A stretch of 64,000 bases of DNA from Caccoplasma_A sp045587545 (GTDB lineage Bacteria; Bacteroidota; Bacteroidia; Bacteroidales; G3-4614): NCBI GenBank assembly GCA_045587545.1, contig JAZNCN010000016.1, forward strand, positions 11,234-75,233, written 5' to 3'. The translations under genes and the position numbers were made by a program. The notes beneath the pieces are model-generated. The model saw nothing but the letters and a program-made list of their open reading frames with translations, was not told where the DNA came from and searched no databases. Every line of letters begins with the position of its first letter. Within the stretch, counting starts at the first letter, position 1. This document shows positions 53,209 to 62,200 of this stretch, piece by piece.

Positions 53209-56200
53209 TTATTTATAAGTATGATCCATTTCCTGTATCATCTCCTTTTTGAGTTCGTTTAACTCTGTTTCTATCAACTTTACTTCTTCTTTGTCTCCAT
53301 ATTCATTGGCTTCCTTTAATTCATCATTTAGGTCGTCAATGTCTCTGCGGTAGTCCTCAAAGATTTCGTAACGCTCATATTCGGGCGAGTTGTATAGAAA
53401 ATCAATCTTCTCGGCAAAGTCAAAAATACCATTGTCAGTATCCTTTTCGTATGCCTTTAACCTACGTTTTGTATTATCTGTTTCTTCTTTTAAACGGAAA
53501 TACTCATTATTTACGGCACGGTACTCTGTTCGTTCATCGCCGGCCTTAACAAGTCTATTCCATAACATAATACTGCGAGGGTCGTACTCTCTATCTCCAG
53601 TAATGGTTTCGGCAGTTTTGGTAAGTTTGTCTATTGTTCCCGATACACCACCAAAATAGCCATTCAGCATATATTCCACTTTAGCAGGGTTTATATCAAT
53701 AGCTCCTTTAGTATATTTATCTCCACCTGTTGCTTCGTTCAAAGTAGCAGACAAGTTTACCAAATATTTATTAGCACTCTTATATGCTTTTGTCCATTCT
53801 GGCATATCCTTATTGTAAGGAGTATCTTTGTAAAGAGGCAGACCTGTCCAACTCTTCTCTGCAACGTAAGCTTCCCATAAAGGTTTGGCTACACTTGGAA
53901 CAAAGGCGTTCATTCCTCCGCCACCCTCTAAGAAGTCAATTGGCAATATTTGTGTAGCCTGTCCCATAACAGCTTCTGCTATTTCACCACCTGTAAAATG
54001 CTCTTTACCACTTAGTACCGAAGTCATAAGTTCACCCATTCCGTAGAACGCTCTGTACTCGATAGGCAGAGGAATGGAAATCCAACTGTCGCCTGCACGG
54101 AACAAAATGTTACTACGTCTCACATATTCGGGTAGGTTGTAGTATGCGTTTTTGTCGTCCTCGTCATCATCGCCACCCAAGTAGGCAACAAGAGCACCAA
54201 GTAAAAACATAGTTGCCATACCTGTAAAGGCTTTTGCTGGGTGTCGTTTCAACTGTCTTCCAAAGTTGGTAGTACCCTGAATAGCGGCGTTCCAAAAGAC
54301 GTAACCACTGCGTCCAATACCCGAAACAAATGCACTTGTATTACCTAATCGTGTTTGTCCTTTACTATTTAAGAACTTTGATCCGCTACCTTTCTTGTTA
54401 AAGTTTACAGAAATCTCTTTTGCATCGTAAATTGCTCTGTCAATGCTTCTGCCCATTTCACGAGAGGTCACAAATGCAGCGAAACGTGCACAGTTCTCAA
54501 CGGCTCTGTTAAGTTCATCAAATCGCTCTCCTAACAAATCCCATGCTTTGCGTACAGGTATTTTACCATTGCTTTTCTTCAACTCACGCTTAATATCATT
54601 CTTATGCTTCTCAATATCACGAATATTTGCATAACCAGTCTCTCCGCCGTTCATCATAAACTGATAGAACATCGCTTCGGTTTTGTTACTCATATCAAGA
54701 GTCCCATTACGGTGTTTTGCAAATAAGATTTTCATCTTTATAGGATTTACCTTTGCATAATTGCGGTGGAAACGCAAAGCATAGTTCGGACTCTCCTTTA
54801 TCCATGCTATACTATTGGTGTATAACATATCACGCATAAAGTTTGAAACAATAAAGTCTGGGTTGCGTGTGGTATAGAATGCACTTAATTGGCGGTTTAC
54901 TTTTTCTCCTGCACGAAGAATTGTACCAATAGCTCCGGACATATCATTATCAGGATTAGTTTGCCCGTTCAATGCTTGTGCCGCACGTGGGTTGCCATTG
55001 ATAGTGATTACATAGTCTCTGCCGCCACGCTTCACAACAACTTGATGTTGCATCATATCACTTTTTTCAACAACTCGGTATGGAATATTCACGGCATCTT
55101 TACCTCGTTTATATTCCTCAGGGTATTCTTCGGCCAACTGCTCCATTCTTGCCTCAAACTCTTGCATCTTCTGCTCAACCTCTTCAGGAGCATCGTTGCT
55201 ATCAATGTTGTCAGGGAATACAGGTTTCCACTCATTGGTAACATCATCGTATTTTAACCAAAGGTCGCTAACACTTACAAGGTCGCTTGGGTGATTAAGA
55301 GCAAAGCTTAAGAAGCGTTGTTTTACTAATTTGTTTCTGTTACCTTGCATTATAGTACTCTCTGCCATAGATTGCAAGTTAGCAAATGGATCATCAGCTT
55401 TTGATTTTCGTCCTCTTGCTTTCTTAATAGGAGCATTAAACGCACTATTCTTGTGAGATAGGTAAGCATAAGCTTCAGCACTTGTCTTTTCGTCAAAGCC
55501 ACGCAATGGAATATAGAACTCATACATAGTCGAAACATCATTAAAAGTCTCTTTGCTCATCAAACCACTTTCGTATGATTTCAACAAGATAGCTTTGCTT
55601 ACAGCGTTTATCCTATTCCAAAGGTTGGTAGTGTCGTGAGATTGCTCGTAGTTATCAACCATTTCTTGTGCTATTGCTTCTGCATCAGCAACATTATCCA
55701 TACCTGTAAGAGCGGTCAATCCTGCATAATCTCTGTCTCTATTAAGGCCTATATAACCCTCTTTAAAGATTTTGTTTAGTCGATATATTCGCTTATTATA
55801 ATCTTCTTCATCAATATTGCCATTATTATAGAGAGTATCAATAGTTCTTTTTCTGGTGTCATACCAAATCATAGCATCTCTTTCCGATAGATTCTTCTCT
55901 ACACCATTTAGTTTAGCATTTAAAAGATTAATCTTTCTGTTAATCTTCTCGGTTTCATCTTCCGTAATGTCTTCTCTCTTTAGGCTCTTTTTTAGCTTTC
56001 CTATCTCTGTATTAATATATGCCCTCGCATCACGCTCTGCCATTACTCGGTTACGTTCAAGACCGTGCTTCGCCATCATATAATCTGTTAGCTCCTCACG
56101 CCCGGCATTGTTTTTAGCAAGTTTGGCAACCTCGTCAAGCATAGGTTTAAACAAAGTATGAGCAAACGCATCTGCTTCGGCTTTGTTCACACTTGACAGG

Positions 56201-59200
56201 CGGTTTTCGCCCAAATAAGCATTCTCGAAGCCGTCCACATCTTCAATGTTTGAACCTTTACCAAGTATAGCCTGCATAGCCTCTTTAAGTCCGAGCATAC
56301 TATCTTGCAATGCCTCCTGTGATTGGAACATTCCGCTCTTAACACGTCTTTCATAACGGTCTCGAGCCAACTCCCTTTCGTGCATTTCGGGGTCGCCGTC
56401 ACGGTAGAGGTTGTCGTCTTCTATTTGATTTTGAATTTCGTGAGAAATTTGTTTACTTTTTTCTTTGCTTCTAACCTCTCCCTTATCATTTCCGCTATGG
56501 AATTCAATTCCTCCTCGTCTGATTGAGTATTCGGCAATTCTTCGTCTTGTACGGGTTCTGACCTTTTCAAGTTCTCCGTCGCCTTTCTCTCTTGAGAATT
56601 TTTCATTTTTTCGTCCATAATTAATATTTTTATCATATCCAACAATCTCCAATAAAGCGTCCATTTGCGATTTAGCCTCATCGCTCAAAACATCGTTTAA
56701 ATCTTCAATTGCATTACCTGATAACGCAGCTTGTAAAGAATAAGTTATAATCTCCTCATCTACATCTTTGGGCTTATACTCTTTTTCACTTTCAATCTTA
56801 TTTACAAGCTCATTATCCAACTCTTTCAATTCATCTGATAAAGTCATTACATTATCCACACCACCTAATTGTTCTATTGCATAATGTACATGTTCGTGGA
56901 ACATATTAGATAAAGGAGTAGCTACGTTTTTAAAAGTAAAGATAAGTATTTTATTACTTTCTCCTACATAAGCACCACCAACATTATTTTTTGAATAGAT
57001 TTCAGCAAATCGTTTAGATTCTTCTTCAGTTTCTCCATATTCAATTGCAAAATTATATAAATCTTCAGGAGAATTTAGAATACGAATATCCAAATCTTTT
57101 GCACCGCTGAAAAGTTTAATGTATTCTTTTGCAACATCTTCATCAATAAAGTTTTCTGCAAAGTTACCAACTCTCAACTCATATTGTTTTGCAATATCAT
57201 TAGCAATATCAAAAGTATTTCGCTTGTTGGCAGGTTTTTTAAGGTTTTCGTAACTACGCCATAAAATATAGCGGAGGCTGTTATCATTCAGAGTAACCTC
57301 TCGTGAAAAACCAAACTTGTTTAGCAACTTTTTAAACCACTCTTTAATACGGTTCCACCAATTTTTAGGGCAGTTCTCAAATTCTGTATTCTCTGCAAGC
57401 GAAGCAAGATACTCTTCAGTTGCTTTTCTGAAATCCCAGCCGTTCTTTGCGGCAAGCTTAACAATGCGTTCACGTATATTTTTATCAGCTTTAGCATATA
57501 TGTTATCAAGGAATGTCTCAAACTCTTCTCCGAACAACTGACGTAAACCATAGTGAGCCACAGCCTCGTGAAGCAAGGTCTGTTCTACATCAAGCATATC
57601 TCTGTGGTTAGGGATAACAATATTAATCTTGCCTGTGCTCTTTGAATAGAAACCTTTTGCACGTCTCTTTTTGCCCTCCAAATCTCTTACATCAGTAACA
57701 ACCTCAATATTGTCAAGGTGCAGTTTCTTTGCAAGCTCCTCAATACGCTCTGCCATTCTTTGGTATGCCTCTTCTTCATTAAAATATATAGCATTACCAT
57801 CACGTTCAAGAATATCATCTTCCTCAGCATTAACAATATTGTCGGCAGTCTCTATATTTGCGTCCATTTCTGCATACTTGGCTTCCTTTTGCTCCAACTC
57901 TTTCTTCATCAGTTCGGCGTATTCCTCATATTGAGCCTTTGCCTGTTCCAATTCAGCCTCATAATCAAACGGCTTGCCCTCTCTTGATAAGAGTTGTTCC
58001 AATTCAGCCTCATTGTGTTTCTTGCTACGCTCTGCCGTTTCCAATCGTTCAGCAAAATCAACTCCTGTAATAACATTTTGAGTAATATCCTCAATAGCAT
58101 TACGGAGTAAAGATTGTTTAACAGGAACATCATCTAATCCAAGTTCAGGGCATGAGTATGTCATCTTACGATGCACATCATAAAATAGCCCGGCACCTTC
58201 ATTAAAGTTCATCTCCTTATATAAACGAGTCTTTATTTTGAAAATATAATTACCTAAAGATAATGATAACTCTCGTGTTTGATCACCAGCAATCTCGCCC
58301 TCCTTAATCTTTTTAACTTCAGCATTAATAATCTTATTATACTCTTTTAGATAATCTTCCATTGCCTCAACAGAGGAGAAGCGATGTTTACCGATAACAA
58401 TCTCCTTTGCCTTGCCATTGGGGAACTCCGAACGCACAGCCTCCAAGTATCGGCTATTATCTTCAATACGTTTTTCAGCATCTTTAATAAAACCTTTTAC
58501 TTTAGGAATAGCATTATGAACGTATGTTTGGTCTGCCTCCCACTGTTTTTTACGGCTTGCAAACTTACGAACATTCTTTTCGGCATTGTTTTTCAGCATA
58601 GCATATTCACTACCCGAAAGTTGAGCAACTGTATCTCCAAATACGTCCTCTTCCTCCTCAAGTACACGATTAGTCATACTATTTGACATCATCTGCTTAC
58701 CATTCATAATGCTGTCGGCAATAGCACCCTTTGTCTTTAATCTTTGATATGCTGTAACGTCCAAACTATCCTCAACACCAAAACGCAAGATGCGTACAGG
58801 CTTGCCCATTGCTTTATGCAAGTTACCCTGTCGCAAGATACGTCCATTACGCTGGGTGTAGTCCATTGGGCGGTTAGGAGCGTCCAAGTGTATCAAAGTG
58901 TGCAAACGCTCCTGTATGTTTACACCGGTACCAAGAGTAAAGGTAGAACCAAGAATAACACGCACCTCGCCACGATTGACCTTTTCAAAGATTTCGAGTT
59001 TCTTCTTAATAGTCATTCCCGACTTCATTACCACAATCTCATCAGCAGGAACACCCTCTGCGATTAACTTTTCACGAATATCCTCATACAAGTTAAAACC
59101 ACTCTCTTTGTTCTGATAGTTATCGGCAAATATGGCAACAGTACCCTTATAATCTGCTGTCTCCTTTAAAGAACGTAATGTTTGTCTAACGGCCTCATTA

Positions 59201-62200
59201 GTTTTGCTATTGGTGTCGTCCTCTGCATCAGATTGTACCAAACGTGCATCAACGGCAGCAGCTTTGGCAATACCGTACATTGTGAGTGGTATATGGCTAT
59301 TCTCTTTTTTCTGCTTACCGCTCATCTTGTCGTATCTTTCAAGTTCCGCCTTGACAAACTTCATAATGCTACGCAAAGCACGAGTTTGAGGTAAATAAAG
59401 GTCTTCTGCCTTTCCTCCCTCCATTTCGGGTATCTTATCTTTTACACCACCTGCCTCTTTAGTAAGTACAGTATCAGCCACGCCCGACCATATACGCACC
59501 AATTCAGGTAAGTTTACATAACCTGCAAAACGGTTGTTCTCTTTAAACTTACCGCTTGTGCTAAATTCTAACATCTGCTGAATGTTACCAAAGTTGCGTA
59601 CAAAATCATCAAAGTAATAAATGCCGTATTCCTTCATTGTGTCGGCAGGCATAAGGTAACGCATAAACGTCCATATCTCGGCAGCAGTATTGCTTATAGG
59701 AGTACCTGTCGCAAAGATTACGTTTCTACCGTTGTTCTTCTCCAAAACAGCCTGAGTCTTTAAGAATACCCCTTGACTCTTCTTGCTGTATGACGGGTCC
59801 ACACCCTTGACACCACGTTGCATAGCAGTGGCAAAACCAAGATGTTTATATTCGTGAGCCTCATCTATGAGTAGGGCATCAATACCCATATCATCAAAGT
59901 TCTCTACATCATCAGTCCTGCGGTCAAGCATTTCCAAAGCCTTTACCTCTGCATTCTGCAAAGCAACTGCACGTTTTTTCTCTTCATTGGCACTTCTTTT
60001 CTTTGAAGCCTCCTCGCTTAACCCTGCAAGTTGTTCCTCTAATAACTCTATTTCACGTTCAGCCTGTCGAGTAATCATACTTTTTGCATCTGGGTCGGCT
60101 TCCTTCATCTGTTCAAGTACAAGCATTTTTTCCTCAATCTTATACTGAACAAACGCCATCTGTCTCTCCTCGCTATCGGGTATAAACTCAAATGTAGATT
60201 GAGGAACCACAATCATATCCCAATCGTTGTACTTGATTTTAGCGTAGAAATTCTTTCTGCCCTCTGCACTACGGTCAGCCTCTTCAAGTGTCAGTATTTT
60301 AGCATTGGGGTAGAGTTCCTTTGCACTTTCCACAAACTGCCCTACGGTTGCGTTCTGAACAACAATCATAGGTTTGCGAGCAGTACCCAAACGACGCATC
60401 TCCATTGCGGTAGAGATAAGCGTAAATGTCTTACCTGTTCCTACCTCATGAGCAAGCAAAAGCGGTTGCATAGTACCTCTTACAATGGCTCTGCCTTGAT
60501 GCGGACGCATTTTGAACTTATGCGATGCGCCGCCGAAGTATTCCGGCACAAAGTCATCGGGTATGCTCATCGGCACATAGTTGTTGAATGTGTCGTTATA
60601 GATGCGCTCCATACGCTCACTCATTTCAGTGTCGCTCTGCATCTTCTGTCTTGCCCACTCCTTGAAGTCCTGACGTATTTCGTCAATCTTTGCAGCACAA
60701 GCCTGAGTAGCCTCTTTATCTGTAATTGTCTCTGTTGAGCCGTCCCAATTCTTCCTTGTAGTAGAAACAGTAATACTCTTGTTTTGAATAGCAGCTTCAA
60801 TAAGAGAGTGCCCCATAATGGTACGCCCGAGCATTTCACTTCTAACACCCATAGCACGGTTTTTCTCGTAGTTGGTGAAATATGGCTCATTCATAAACCA
60901 AGTGCCACCTACGGCAGTAAATTGTACGCCTACCTCGGTACGCTCTTTCACGTATTCCTCGTATAGTTTCGGCTCAATCCAAGAACTACCCAAAGTGAAG
61001 TCTATCAAATGAGCAGGAATATCCATGGGGATAACCTCCTGCAATGCTTTGATATTTTTGTCATACACTCCGTTTTCGTTGTTCTCTTGTGCTTGACGAA
61101 GTTTCTCACGAACATTGCCACTCAAATACAGATAAGACACTTCAATCTGTCGAGTAGCAGGGTCTTCAAAACCGTAACCACTCTCGATTATCTCCTTTTT
61201 AATCTCTTCGGCACTCTTATTAAGGTGCTCTGCAATGTATGGAACATCAATGCGACCATACTTAAAGATACTTGCTACAATACCGTCCTTGACGTTGGTT
61301 GGTGCAGGCTCTATCTCCTTTTCAACAACACGCTCTTTCATTACATCGGCTTTACCGAATGTTTGTTTAATACCGCCTTTGCCGTCTCCAATCTCTTCAT
61401 AAGTCTCAACCGATGCTACATTTGCATAGTCCACATCGTTGCGGAGGAATGCAATAGCACTATTCTTGTTGAAATGCCCGTAAGTAGCTACAAATTTGTC
61501 GTATGCCTTATTAAGTTTATCAAGTAATGGCTGTAATCCCTCATTGCTTTCATTCTCTGTCTGATACGAAAGAACATCATTAAGAGCCACCTTAATGGCG
61601 TTGTATGCCTCAAAGCACTCAACCTTTGTGTGTCCCTTTACCTTGTTACTATTTACATCAAGAGGTTGAGCACTTGCAGTAGAATTTATATATAGTTTAC
61701 CGTCTCTTACAAAAATTTCTCCAACCTTTTTATCAGGCATAACCTCTGCAACAATCTCAGAGGAGCGTTCTCCAAACTCCTCGGCAGTGAATGACTGAAC
61801 AAAGTTTGCCAACATCTCTTCTTGGTTCATACCCTGTTTAGGGTATAAGCCTTTGCTTGCAGGACGGAATGTATCACCTTTCTCAAATCCAAAGTGCATT
61901 TCTCCAGCCATCATTTCGGGGTGTTCAACGAAATACTGATTGTAGTCCATTGAGAGTTGCTTCACAATAGGAACGATTTGTCCCTTAACCTTGCGTGTTT
62001 CTCCTGTTTCATATTCAGCTACACGCTCACCCGTAACGGTGCTAACATCAATAGCATTAGCCGACTTCTTACCATTAACACGCTTACGAATAACAATAAT
62101 ATCCGAGGTTACACCTGTACCGCCAAAAGTCTTGTTGTGCATACGGAAAGCACCCACAAAGTCTGCACCTCCCTCGCTCACAATCCAATCACGCAGTTTC

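Noticed and set aside
58384..61527. Several plus-strand frames of 100-180 codons opposite the giant gene (for example 60199-60738 and 61009-61527)
   Set aside because: They lie antisense to conserved methyltransferase and helicase motifs and have no promoters or recognisable domains, so they are shadows.
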